From assembly GCF_900188085.1 (NCBI RefSeq), contig NZ_FZOU01000018.1, positions 1-32,895 on the forward strand: DNA of 32,895 bases, written 5' to 3'. A program made the position numbers and the translations under genes. The notes under the pieces were generated by a model. The model searched no databases. It had not been told where the DNA came from and saw only the letters and a program-made list of their open reading frames with translations. This document shows positions 1 to 8,204 of this stretch, in pieces. This DNA is from Granulicella rosea. GTDB lineage: Bacteria; Acidobacteriota; Terriglobia; Terriglobales; Acidobacteriaceae. Numbering within the stretch: position 1 is the stretch's first letter; each line of letters starts with the position of its first letter.

Positions 1-102
1 AAACGAGAGGTCATCGGACACGAAGAGATCTTCCTCCAACTCCACGACCACCTCCCACCAGAGATGATCTACGAAAGAGAACTCCTCATCTGTAGGTTGT
101 AA
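1..102 (+). CDS. C-terminal fragment of an unidentified protein
   Basis: Frame 1 is open from the first base to a TAA at 100-102 and gives 33 residues ending in HLPPEMIYERELLICRL. The amphipathic, charged composition looks like a genuine protein tail rather than noise. The stop lies inside a hairpin that also covers the stop of the convergent gene, which is the usual arrangement for two converging genes. I do not recognise the family from so short a piece. It could still be a chance reading frame. Confidence 0.45.
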   Translation, partial: KREVIGHEEIFLQLHDHLPPEMIYERELLICRL

Positions 103-121
103 AAACGCTGCGTTTTCCTAC
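92..121. terminator. Bidirectional hairpin between convergent genes
   Basis: AAAACG-CTG-CGTTTT forms a perfect 6-bp stem at 102-116. It is extended by an outer GTAGG (92-96) / CCTAC (117-121) pair with a short bulge on one side. The A-rich left arm and T-rich right arm give a T run after the stem on either strand. It overlaps the stop codons of both converging reading frames (TAA at 100-102, TAG complement at 118-120), so it probably ends both transcripts. Confidence 0.55.
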
Positions 122-1473
122 GGAGCCGCCGCGATCCGGTACGAGATCACCTCGGAGCCGAGCGGCGTGCCGCTGAGCCGAGAGGTGCGCAGCAGAAGCT
201 GAAAGTGCGGAAAACCGGGCGTGCCCATCTGCCTCCGAAAGCTCTCCAGCGAGTCGTTATTCGTGAGGAACTCGCCGCCGGCCTCGGTCGCCTGCGAGTC
301 CGTGCCGGCCAGCAGGAGCGTGTCGCCTCCGCCGCTCAGGTTGGGCAGAAAGGCGATGACGCAATAACCGGTCTTGGCCGAGGGATCGGCCGCGGAGGCA
401 TACTGCGCCTGCTCGCCCGGCTTCGGATGCTGGATCGTCACCGTCGCCAGGGTGCGATCGGTCGAGACGCCAAACTTGTAGACCATCTTGTCTTCGAACA
501 GCTCCACCCACGGGTTCGACCGCCGGCTGCCAAGCAGGATCGACGTTCCGTGACGCAGCGCATCCGGCGAGTACTCGCGCGCGAAGAGCAGATGCGTCGC
601 ATTGGCGCGCGTGTCCAGTGCGCTGATGCGTTGCGCGACGCGAAAGTCGCCGATGCTGCCGTTGTTCCGGCTAAGAATCATCCCCAGATCCTTGTGCTCC
701 TGCTTTCGGGCGTCGTCCGAGAGCGCGTCGAGCGACTGAACCTGCTGGTATCTAAAATTAAGGTAGTCGCTCAGCGAGAGCTGCTGGCGGGTGATGTCCT
801 GCGCCAGCGCATACGAGGTGTCGGCCAGCAGGATGTTCACGGTCTGGTCCCGGCCGAAGAACGGCTCCCAGAAGGCGCGCAACGCGGCCTGGCTCTGCCA
901 CGGGTGCAGATGTCGTTGCAGATCCTGATTTCGCCACGCCAGCACCCCCACGACGACAAGCAGCACGACGATCGCGCCAGCCAGCGCCGCCACAAGAGCC
1001 GCTGAGAAGGATCGGCCAGCAGCAGCCTGCGGCAGGGGATCGGACGTCTGAACCGGCGCTGCCGGATCGGGCATCGGCGTCGCATCTTCAAGCAGGGGGT
1101 CCGGCTCCCGGTGGCGAAAGACCGGCGTGTAGCTCCCGCGAGGAATCTCGAACAGCAGCGGCTCCTCGCGTCCCTCTTCGGCAAAGTAGAGATCGATACG
1201 CTTGCGCAGCTCGGTGGCATTCACCCGGACGATATTGTCGGAGCCGGTGTCGTAAGAGGGCTGGCGCCCGAAGACGGCCGAGCCGATCTGCTGCTCATGC
1301 AGCTCTTCCTTCGCATGATGCAGGCCGTGATTGCCGACATACAACAAAAAGTCGCGCAGCCTAGCCGATCGTCGCAGCGGCGTGCTGCCCGCGACACGCT
1401 CCAGGAGAGCCTCGCACTCTGCCGCCGTCGGCTCTGCCGGATTCTGCAGCGGATTAGAGAAGGTGCGAGGCAT
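118..1473 (-). CDS. Membrane-anchored winged-helix-like regulatory protein
   Basis: About 451 aa if translation starts at the ATG whose complement is at 1471-1473 (MPRTFSN); a further in-frame ATG lies 45 bp upstream at 1518. Residues ~15-120 form a module that I recall as common at the N-terminus of Acidobacteria regulators: an FLLYVG...H helix, then IGxxVFGR, DNIVRVNATELRKRI and IPRGSYTPVF. It is thought to be a DNA-binding winged helix. A Pro-rich linker leads to one membrane span (~157-180, AALVAALAGAIVVLLVVVGV), and ~270 extracytoplasmic residues of no recognised family follow. The topology resembles ToxR/CadC one-component sensors, with DNA binding inside and sensing outside. It diverges from a TonB-dependent receptor gene and is a natural candidate regulator of the glycan locus. 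DNA binding is inferred from the domain only. Confidence 0.7.
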   Translation of the reverse strand: MPRTFSNPLQNPAEPTAAECEALLERVAGSTPLRRSARLRDFLLYVGNHGLHHAKEELHEQQIGSAVFGRQPSYDTGSDNIVRVNATELRKRIDLYFAEEGREEPLLFEIPRGSYTPVFRHREPDPLLEDATPMPDPAAPVQTSDPLPQAAAGRSFSAALVAALAGAIVVLLVVVGVLAWRNQDLQRHLHPWQSQAALRAFWEPFFGRDQTVNILLADTSYALAQDITRQQLSLSDYLNFRYQQVQSLDALSDDARKQEHKDLGMILSRNNGSIGDFRVAQRISALDTRANATHLLFAREYSPDALRHGTSILLGSRRSNPWVELFEDKMVYKFGVSTDRTLATVTIQHPKPGEQAQYASAADPSAKTGYCVIAFLPNLSGGGDTLLLAGTDSQATEAGGEFLTNNDSLESFRRQMGTPGFPHFQLLLRTSRLSGTPLGSEVISYRIAAAP

Positions 1474-1812
1474 CACGTGAACATCCGAACAAGGTGGAAT
1501 TTTAGCATCAGCGCGCAATCACCGGCGCTTTCCAACTCTTAACCGTTAGAACTTCGTCGTTACAACCCGGAAATTCCCCAGTTTTCGCACCCATTGCAGC
1601 TCGCATTGACCTTGCCAATGCAGGGCAGCGGAGTTCTGCCTCTCTGCCGCGCTGCCCATACCGAAGTCCTTACGGTGAATTAACTTGGCAGTCGTTTTCG
1701 CAAAAAACGAACCTTCTCATGTTTTCAACGATGCCTTCAGGCGGTTCCGAACTCTGCAATCGCACCTGAAGACGAACAACGGTCCGAAATCTCTTGAAGG
1801 TCAGGTCGCTCT
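1474..1812. other. Divergent intergenic region, regulator / TonB receptor
   Basis: 339 bp with no credible gene. It must hold the promoters of the regulator-like gene (leftward) and of the receptor (rightward). I could not pick convincing -35/-10 boxes. The one clear structure is a perfect inverted repeat at 1692-1710, listed separately. The sequence is less GC-rich than the flanking genes. Confidence 0.6.
1692..1710. promoter_or_regulatory. Perfect 7-bp inverted repeat, candidate operator
   Basis: TCGTTTT-CGCAA-AAAACGA is a perfect 7/7 inverted repeat with a 5-nt centre, located 102 bp upstream of the receptor start codon. No T run follows and no gene ends here, so a terminator is unlikely. 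The position suits an operator for the divergent regulator or another dimeric factor. Function is inferred from symmetry and position alone. Confidence 0.35.
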
Positions 1813-4800
1813 ATGAAGAAGTTTTTCCCCACCATATTCCTTGCGGGCGCACTCCTTGCCCCCGCCTCTCTGCTCGGTCAGGTCTCGAGCAGCACGATCA
1901 GCGGCAGCGTGGCCGACACCACCGGCGCGGTCATTCCCGGCGCCAAAGTGGTCGCAACCAACACCGCGACCAACGTCAAGACGGTCTCCATCACCGACTC
2001 CGCCGGATCGTACACCCTGCCGTTTCTGCCTCCGGGCAGCTACACGGTCGAGGTGGACGCGCCGCAGTTCAAGCACTATAAGCAGTCGCAACTGAACCTG
2101 AGCGCGGGCGACCATCCCAACATCGACGTCCACCTGGAACTCGGCGGATCCGATCAGGTGGTGCAGGTGACCGCCGACGCGCCCCTGCTCGGCACGGCGG
2201 ACGCCTCGAACGGCCAGGTCGTGACCACCAAGCAGGTCGAGAGCCTGCCGCTGAACGGCCGCACCCCCATGGTGCTCACCCAGTACACCGCCGGCGTCGT
2301 CAGCACGACCACCCCCGGCGCCGTGCATGCGTATGACAACAGCGCGGTCTCGGCCTTCAGCATCGGCGGCCTGCCGAACAAGACCAGCGAGATCCTGATC
2401 GACGGCGCGCCCGATAACGCGTCCGACAACTCCGCCGCGTACAGCCCGATGGTCGACGCCGTGGCCGAGGTTCGCATTCACACCTTCGAATCGGATGCCG
2501 CGTATGGCCATACCGGCGGCGGAGTCGCGAACCAGATTACGAAGAGCGGCACGAACCGCATTCACGGTTCAGGCTGGGAGTTTAACCAGATCAACAACCT
2601 GGCGGCGAACAACTACTTCAACAAGCGGACCGGCACCCAGCTTGCCGCATACCAGTACAACCAGTACGGCGGCACCATCGGCGGCCCGGTCTTCATTCCC
2701 AAGGTGTTCAACGGCAAGGACAAGCTCTTCTTCTTTTTCGGCTACGAGGGCATCCACAACAACGCTCCCGGCCAGGTGACGACCTCCGTGCCGACGGCAG
2801 CGGAGCTGAAGGGCGACTTCTCGCAGACGCTGGCGTCGGGTTGCCCCGGCGGCTATGCCAACAATCCCGCGACCGCTGCGGCAATCTGCCTGCCCTATGG
2901 CACGCAGACCACGAACTACGCCGACCCGGGACAGCTTTATAACCCGTCCACCGGCACGCTCTCCGGCACGCTCGTGACCCGGCAGCCGTATCTGAACAAC
3001 CAGATTCCCACCTCATCCTTCAACTCCGTGGCGACGGCGTTGGCTGCCTACTACCCTGGAGCAAATGTCACCGGCAACTCGGACGGCTCGAACAACTACA
3101 GCGGCGCGGTTCCGGGCGGCGATCGTTATGACAACGAGTTCTTCCGCGTGGACTACAACATCTCGCAGAACAACAAGCTGTTCGCCACCATCCGCCGCAA
3201 CAACCGCAACAACTTTGCCAACGAGTTCTTCGGCGCCAACGACATCGCCATCGGCGATATCCTGACCCGCAGGAACTGGGGCGGCACGCTGGGCGATGTC
3301 TACACCATCAGCCCCACGCTGATCGGCGAATCCCGCATCAACTACACCCGCTACGTGCAGAACCAGACCTCGCCCGCGCAGGGCTTTGGCGCGACCAGTC
3401 TCGGCCTGCCGTCCTACGTGCAGACCAACGCGCAGATCCTGCTCTTCCCGCAGGTCAAGTTCGGCTCCTGCACCACGGCGGTCATCCAGTGCCTGGGCAC
3501 CAGCACGACCTCGCCTGGCCTCGGCGTCTTCAACAGCTTCGGCGTCTACACCGACCTCATCAAGATCGTGCGTAATCACACGCTGAAGATCGGCTTCGAC
3601 GGACGCGAGTACCAGAAGGGCGGCTTCACCTACGGCGCATCGCAGGGCGCGTACACCTTCGACGCCTCGTACGTGCAGGCGACCAACGCCTCCAGCACAT
3701 CGACCAACTCGCTCATCGGCAACGACCTCGCGGCCTTCCTGCTCGGCCTGCCGACGACGGCCTCCTACGACGTGAACGCGAAGGAGGTGGCGCAGAACAA
3801 GTACCTCGCCGCCTTCCTGCAGGACGACTGGCGCGTAAGCAACAAGCTGACCCTGAACATGGGCCTGCGCTTCGATCAGGACTTCTCGCCCTACGAGCGC
3901 GACAACCGCATCGTGAACGGCTTCGCGGCAACCACCGCGAATCCGATTGCAGCGGCGGCGCAGACAGCCTATGCCGCGCATCCCATCGCGCTGCTGCCGG
4001 CAGCCAACTTCGCCGTCAACGGCGGACTGACCTTCGCCAACGCGCAGAACCGCAACATGTACGACGTGCAGTCGCACACCTTCAGCCCGCGCGTCGGCTT
4101 CTCGTTCACGCCAAAGGCCGATGGCAAGACGGCGATCCGCGGCGGCTTCGGCATCTTCGTCCTGCCAGAGCTGCCGTATCAGAACGCCATCAACCAGGAA
4201 GGCTTCAGCCAGACCACGCAGGCCCAGACGACCACGAACTCCTACCTCACGGCGAACGCCACCCTGAGCAATCCTTTCCCGGCGGGCATCCTCGCGCCGG
4301 CTGGCTCGTCGGCTGGCCTTGCGACCTTCAACGGCCAGGCCATCACCTTCTTCAGCCCGGTGGTTCACAACGGCTACTCGGAGCGCTGGACGCTGGGTGT
4401 GCAGCACCAGCTTCCGGGCAACTACCTGCTGGAGGTCGCGTACGTCGGCAACCACGCGTTGAAGCTGCCCATCAACCAGCAGCTCAACTACATCCCGAAG
4501 CAGTACCTCGCGGCGACGACGGACCCGACCCTCAACGCGACCGTGAAGACACAGTTGAATACCAACGTCACCAACCCTCTCGCCGGCCTGCTGCCGAACG
4601 GCGCGGGCAGCATCAACAGCTCCACCACCGCGACCTATCAACTGCTGCTGAAGTATCCCGAGTACCCGCTGAACGGCGTGACGTTGCAGAACGCGCCGGC
4701 CGGTAGCTCGTACTTCGACGCGCTCGATGTTCGCGTTGAAAAGCGTCCGGGCAAGGGCATCACCTTCCTCGTGAACTACCAGTGGTCGAAGGTGCTGGAG

Positions 4801-5391
4801 CGCGTCACCTACCTGAACAACTTCGACGCCTCGCCGGAGCTTCGCATCTCGCAGTACGATCATCCCAACCACATGGTCGCCGCGGTGACCTACGATCTGC
4901 CCTACGGCCGCGGACGCATCTTCGGCGACAAGGGCAGCAAGTTCCTCACCATCCCGCTCGGCGGCTGGACGATCAACAGCATCTACACCTACCAGACCGG
5001 CGCGCCGCTCACGCTGGGCAACGTCATCCGCTATGCCGGCGTGCCGTTGAACTACAACGACCGCCAGACCGCGCCGAAGGTTTCGTCGTTCAACACCGCG
5101 GCCTTCGACATCGCGGCGGCCGATCAGCCGACGTACAACGTACGCACGCTGCCCAGCCAGTTCTCCAACTTCCGCATCGACTCGATCAACGACTGGGATG
5201 GCTCGATCATGAAGGCCTTCAACTTCACCGAGCACACCTACTTGCAGATTCGCGCCGAGGCGTTCAACGTCAACAACCGTCCGCAGTTCGGCGCGCCGAA
5301 CCTGACGCCGACCAGCAGCGCCTTCGGCCAGATCACCAGCCAGGCCAACACGCCGCGTGTACTCCAGCTCGGCGCCCGGCTCTCGTTCTAA
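1813..5391 (+). CDS. TonB-dependent receptor with carboxypeptidase-like N-terminal domain
   Basis: 1192 aa. Residues 1-22 are a Sec signal peptide (MKKFFPTIFLAGALLAPASLLG). Residues ~26-110 are a carboxypeptidase-regulatory-like beta-sandwich (ISGSVADTTGAVIPGAKV...GSYTLPFLPPGSYTVEV). A plug follows at ~120-250 (LPLNGRTP, ILIDGAPDN), then a large beta-barrel rich in Asn, Tyr and aromatic strands, ending in the usual C-terminal Phe (LGARLSF). This is the Oar-like receptor type typical of Acidobacteriota, which imports ligands across the outer membrane using TonB energy. The three exported glycosidases just downstream suggest oligosaccharide as ligand, but specificity cannot be read from sequence. 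A weak AAGG lies ~12 nt before the ATG. The hairpin after the stop probably lowers read-through into the glycosidase genes. Confidence 0.92.
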   Translation: MKKFFPTIFLAGALLAPASLLGQVSSSTISGSVADTTGAVIPGAKVVATNTATNVKTVSITDSAGSYTLPFLPPGSYTVEVDAPQFKHYKQSQLNLSAGDHPNIDVHLELGGSDQVVQVTADAPLLGTADASNGQVVTTKQVESLPLNGRTPMVLTQYTAGVVSTTTPGAVHAYDNSAVSAFSIGGLPNKTSEILIDGAPDNASDNSAAYSPMVDAVAEVRIHTFESDAAYGHTGGGVANQITKSGTNRIHGSGWEFNQINNLAANNYFNKRTGTQLAAYQYNQYGGTIGGPVFIPKVFNGKDKLFFFFGYEGIHNNAPGQVTTSVPTAAELKGDFSQTLASGCPGGYANNPATAAAICLPYGTQTTNYADPGQLYNPSTGTLSGTLVTRQPYLNNQIPTSSFNSVATALAAYYPGANVTGNSDGSNNYSGAVPGGDRYDNEFFRVDYNISQNNKLFATIRRNNRNNFANEFFGANDIAIGDILTRRNWGGTLGDVYTISPTLIGESRINYTRYVQNQTSPAQGFGATSLGLPSYVQTNAQILLFPQVKFGSCTTAVIQCLGTSTTSPGLGVFNSFGVYTDLIKIVRNHTLKIGFDGREYQKGGFTYGASQGAYTFDASYVQATNASSTSTNSLIGNDLAAFLLGLPTTASYDVNAKEVAQNKYLAAFLQDDWRVSNKLTLNMGLRFDQDFSPYERDNRIVNGFAATTANPIAAAAQTAYAAHPIALLPAANFAVNGGLTFANAQNRNMYDVQSHTFSPRVGFSFTPKADGKTAIRGGFGIFVLPELPYQNAINQEGFSQTTQAQTTTNSYLTANATLSNPFPAGILAPAGSSAGLATFNGQAITFFSPVVHNGYSERWTLGVQHQLPGNYLLEVAYVGNHALKLPINQQLNYIPKQYLAATTDPTLNATVKTQLNTNVTNPLAGLLPNGAGSINSSTTATYQLLLKYPEYPLNGVTLQNAPAGSSYFDALDVRVEKRPGKGITFLVNYQWSKVLERVTYLNNFDASPELRISQYDHPNHMVAAVTYDLPYGRGRIFGDKGSKFLTIPLGGWTINSIYTYQTGAPLTLGNVIRYAGVPLNYNDRQTAPKVSSFNTAAFDIAAADQPTYNVRTLPSQFSNFRIDSINDWDGSIMKAFNFTEHTYLQIRAEAFNVNNRPQFGAPNLTPTSSAFGQITSQANTPRVLQLGARLSF

Positions 5392-5408
5392 ACAATCCCT
5401 TTACCCCG

Positions 5409-5457
5409 GCAGGCCGAAGCGTTGTCCAGGTGCTCCAGCTTCGGCCTGCACTTTTCT
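5409..5457 (+). terminator. Strong hairpin between TonB receptor and GH27 gene
   Basis: GCAGGCCGAAGC (5409-5420) pairs perfectly over 12 bp with GCTTCGGCCTGC (5438-5449) around a 17-nt loop, and ACTTTTCT follows. It begins 17 bp after the receptor stop codon and ends ~40 bp before the GH27 ATG. It looks like an intrinsic terminator or attenuator that decouples receptor and enzyme levels. A role as an mRNA-stabilising hairpin after processing is equally possible. Confidence 0.65.
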
Positions 5458-5495
5458 AAAAAAAGGCTTGCTTTCACTCCTCAAGAGAGGTCCAC

Positions 5496-6704
5496 ATGCG
5501 CACCCGCTACCTTGCATTGCTCGCAGTTATTCTTTTACCTTCTCTCGCTTTTTCGCAGAGTAAGCCGGCGCCGCCTCTGGCCGCCACGCCGCCCATGGGC
5601 TGGAACTCCTGGAACTGGTTCGCGGAGAAGGTGACGGATAAAGATGTTCGTCAGGCCGCGGACCTGCTGGTCTCCTCCGGCATGCGCGACGCAGGATATA
5701 TCTATGTCAATATCGACGATACCTGGGAGGGCGTCCGCGATCAGAACGGCGATCTGCATAGCAACGAAAAATTCCCGGACATGAAGGCTCTGTCGGACTA
5801 TGTCCATAGCAAAGGATTGAAGCTCGGCATCTATAGCTCGCCCGGAGCGAAGACCTGCGCCCGCTTCGAAGGCAGCATGGGCCATGAAGATCAGGATGCG
5901 CGGCTCTATGCCTCCTGGGGCATCGACTATCTCAAGTACGACTTATGCAGCTTCCATAACGGCGTCATGCGCAAGGATCATCCAGGCGACAGCCCCGAGG
6001 CGATGACCTTTCAATACAAGGCCATGCGCGAAGCCTACGAGAAGATGCATCAGGCGCTCCTCAAGACCGGACGTCCCATCGTGTATAGCCTCTGCCAGTA
6101 CGGATTCGACTCGGTGTGGCAATGGGGTCCGGAGGTCGGGGCCAACCTGTGGCGCACGACGGGCGACATCTCGCCCAGCTTCGACCGCATCTCGCTGATC
6201 GGCCGCGAACAGGCGGGTCTGGCTCGCTACGCGGGTCCCGGCCACTGGAACGATCCCGACATGCTCGAGGTCGGCAACGGCAAGCTGACGCTCGACGAAA
6301 ACCGCACGCACATGGGCATGTGGGCGATGCTTGCGGCGCCGCTGCTTGCGGGCAACAACCTTTCGCAACTTACCTCCGAAACCACCGCCATCCTTACCAA
6401 CCGCGAGATACTCGCCATCGATCAGGACCCGCTGGGCAAGCAGGCGGATCGCATCTATGCCGAAGGGCCGGTTGAGATCTGGGCTCGTCCTCTCGCGGAT
6501 GGCAGCGTCGCTCTGGCGATCTTCAACTTCGGCGAGCAACGCACGTACATGCGCGGCATCTCGCTTCATCTGGAGCAAGCGGGAGCGGCCAGCGGCTGGC
6601 GCGCTCACGATGTATGGATGGCGAAAGACCTGGGACCGATCTCCAACACATTGCCCATCACCGTTCCACGTCACGGCTCAGTGATCCTGCGCCTCTCGAA
6701 ATAG
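5496..6704 (+). CDS. GH27 glycoside hydrolase, probable alpha-galactosidase
   Basis: 402 aa with a Sec signal peptide (~1-20, ending LAFSQ). The TIM barrel opens with PPMGWNSWNWF (32-42). IDDTW (73-77) matches the substrate-binding Asp pair. Asp149 in YLKYDLC (145-151) is the expected nucleophile, and Asp224 in LWRTTGDI is the expected acid/base by alignment to plant and human GH27 enzymes. GHWNDPDML (249-257) is the conserved late barrel motif, and a beta-sandwich tail (~310-402) closes the protein. Length and motifs are complete. The likely reaction is release of terminal alpha-galactose from galactomannan or raffinose-type sugars; alpha-N-acetylgalactosaminidase is the main alternative within GH27. 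AGAGAGG lies 5 nt before the ATG. It is the first of three co-directional exported glycosidases. Confidence 0.93.
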   Translation: MRTRYLALLAVILLPSLAFSQSKPAPPLAATPPMGWNSWNWFAEKVTDKDVRQAADLLVSSGMRDAGYIYVNIDDTWEGVRDQNGDLHSNEKFPDMKALSDYVHSKGLKLGIYSSPGAKTCARFEGSMGHEDQDARLYASWGIDYLKYDLCSFHNGVMRKDHPGDSPEAMTFQYKAMREAYEKMHQALLKTGRPIVYSLCQYGFDSVWQWGPEVGANLWRTTGDISPSFDRISLIGREQAGLARYAGPGHWNDPDMLEVGNGKLTLDENRTHMGMWAMLAAPLLAGNNLSQLTSETTAILTNREILAIDQDPLGKQADRIYAEGPVEIWARPLADGSVALAIFNFGEQRTYMRGISLHLEQAGAASGWRAHDVWMAKDLGPISNTLPITVPRHGSVILRLSK

Positions 6705-6760
6705 CGATCGGCGAGATATCCGCGAACACACGATAGGGGAAGGGCCAGGGAGCAGCATCC

Positions 6761-8167
6761 ATGAAGACAAGACGAGGTTTCCTCTATGCCGGAAGCGCTG
6801 GACTGGCGGCCATGCTGGTCAGTCCGCGCTATGCCTTTCCCGGCATGCAGGGCGGAGCAGAGTACGACGTGACGAAGTATGGCGCGGCGGGCGACGGCTC
6901 GACCGTCGACACGGCCGCCGTGCAGAAGGCGATCGACACCGCGGCCAGCCGTGGCGGTGGCCGCGTCATCCTGCCCGCGGGCAAGCGCTTTCTCTGTGGC
7001 GGATTGATCCTGCGATCGGGCATCGAGTTTCATCTCGGCTCGGACGCGGTGCTGCTCGCCAACACCGATCCCGCGGACTACGGAACGTTGAAGGCCATGC
7101 TGAACTGCGATGGCGCGCAGGGTTTGAAGATTACCGGACCCGGCGCGCTCGACGGCCAGGCGCTCAAGTTCATGACCGCCTACGACGAGACCGACGAGCG
7201 CTGGGAGCCGAAGGCCTTCCGTCCACGCATGTTCTCGCTGGTAAGGGCGAAGGATATGGAGATCACGAGCGTCTCGTTCGGCGGCGCGCCCAACTGGGGC
7301 CTGCACATGCTGGGCTGCGAGCGCGTGCTGGTCGACGGCCTGCGCGTGCGCAATTACATGAACGTCCCCAACTGCGACGGCATCGACCCGGACCACTGCC
7401 GCGACGTGGAGATTCGCAACTGCGACATCGTCGGCGCGGACGACTCCATCGTCATCAAGACCAGCGAGCAGAAGGAAGACTATGGCCCAAGCCGCAACAT
7501 CACCGTGAAGGACTGCGTCGTCAGCTCGCGCGACAGCGGCCTGAAGGTAGGCACGGAGACCTTCGGCGACATCTCGAAGATTCTCTTCGAGCGCTGCAAG
7601 GTTCTATCCGCCGGACGCGGACCCACGATCACGCACCGGCAGCCGGGCAACATTGAAGACATCGAGTTTCGCGATATCGAGATCGTCGCGGCAGAGCATC
7701 ATGCAGCCCGCTGGTGGGGCTGGGGCGAGGCCATCTCCATCACCGCATGGCCGCGCACGGCCGACGGCAAGGTCGGTTCTCTGCGCAACATCCGGCTGCG
7801 CAATATCCACGGCCGCGCGGAGAACAGCGTGCGCATCGACGGGCAGAAGGATCAGCCGATCGAGGACGTGCTGCTCGAGAAGATCGACATCACCATCGAC
7901 AAGTGGACGAAGTATCCCGGCGGCAAGTTCGACAACCGGCCGACCGGCCCGAACGTCGAAGGGCTTGAGCTCCACGACACGCCCGTCTTCTCCATCCGCA
8001 ATGCGAACAGGGTGCTGGTAAAAGACTGCACCGCGCGCTGGGGCCAGCATCCCGAGAAGTACTTTTCGAACGCGCTGCAGGCGAGTAACGTGCAGGGGTT
8101 GAAGCTCGAACGCTTCAACGGCAAGGCTGCGTTTCCGGACGCCCGGAAGGCCGTCGTCATCACCTAG
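6761..8167 (+). CDS. GH28-family glycosidase (polygalacturonase-like), Tat-exported
   Basis: 468 aa. The N-terminus KTRRGFLYAGSAGLAAMLV carries a twin-arginine motif, so export in folded form via Tat is expected. The mature part begins with the pectate-lyase-superfamily opening YDVTKYGAAGDGSTVDTAAVQKAID and continues as a right-handed beta-helix with repeated IRNC/ILFERC coils. GH28 acidic motifs are present: NCDGIDP (204-210, Asp206/Asp209) and GADDSIVIK (225-233, Asp227/Asp228). The usual G-H-G motif is replaced by SRDSGLKVGTE (256-266), so the conserved His is missing, which argues against a textbook endo-polygalacturonase. An exo-acting or rhamno-/galacturonosidase variant is plausible. 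It sits 56 bp after GH27 and 37 bp before GH92, probably in one transcript. GGGAG precedes the ATG. Confidence 0.85.
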   Translation: MKTRRGFLYAGSAGLAAMLVSPRYAFPGMQGGAEYDVTKYGAAGDGSTVDTAAVQKAIDTAASRGGGRVILPAGKRFLCGGLILRSGIEFHLGSDAVLLANTDPADYGTLKAMLNCDGAQGLKITGPGALDGQALKFMTAYDETDERWEPKAFRPRMFSLVRAKDMEITSVSFGGAPNWGLHMLGCERVLVDGLRVRNYMNVPNCDGIDPDHCRDVEIRNCDIVGADDSIVIKTSEQKEDYGPSRNITVKDCVVSSRDSGLKVGTETFGDISKILFERCKVLSAGRGPTITHRQPGNIEDIEFRDIEIVAAEHHAARWWGWGEAISITAWPRTADGKVGSLRNIRLRNIHGRAENSVRIDGQKDQPIEDVLLEKIDITIDKWTKYPGGKFDNRPTGPNVEGLELHDTPVFSIRNANRVLVKDCTARWGQHPEKYFSNALQASNVQGLKLERFNGKAAFPDARKAVVIT

Positions 8168-8204
8168 CAGCAAAGGCTGCGGCACTTGTTTTATGGAGGC
8201 TGTG

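Noticed and set aside
3013..5235. 740-codon minus-strand frame opposite the first TonB receptor
   Set aside because: Low-complexity Arg/Val/Glu composition and no recognisable motif; it mirrors the third-position GC bias of the receptor gene.
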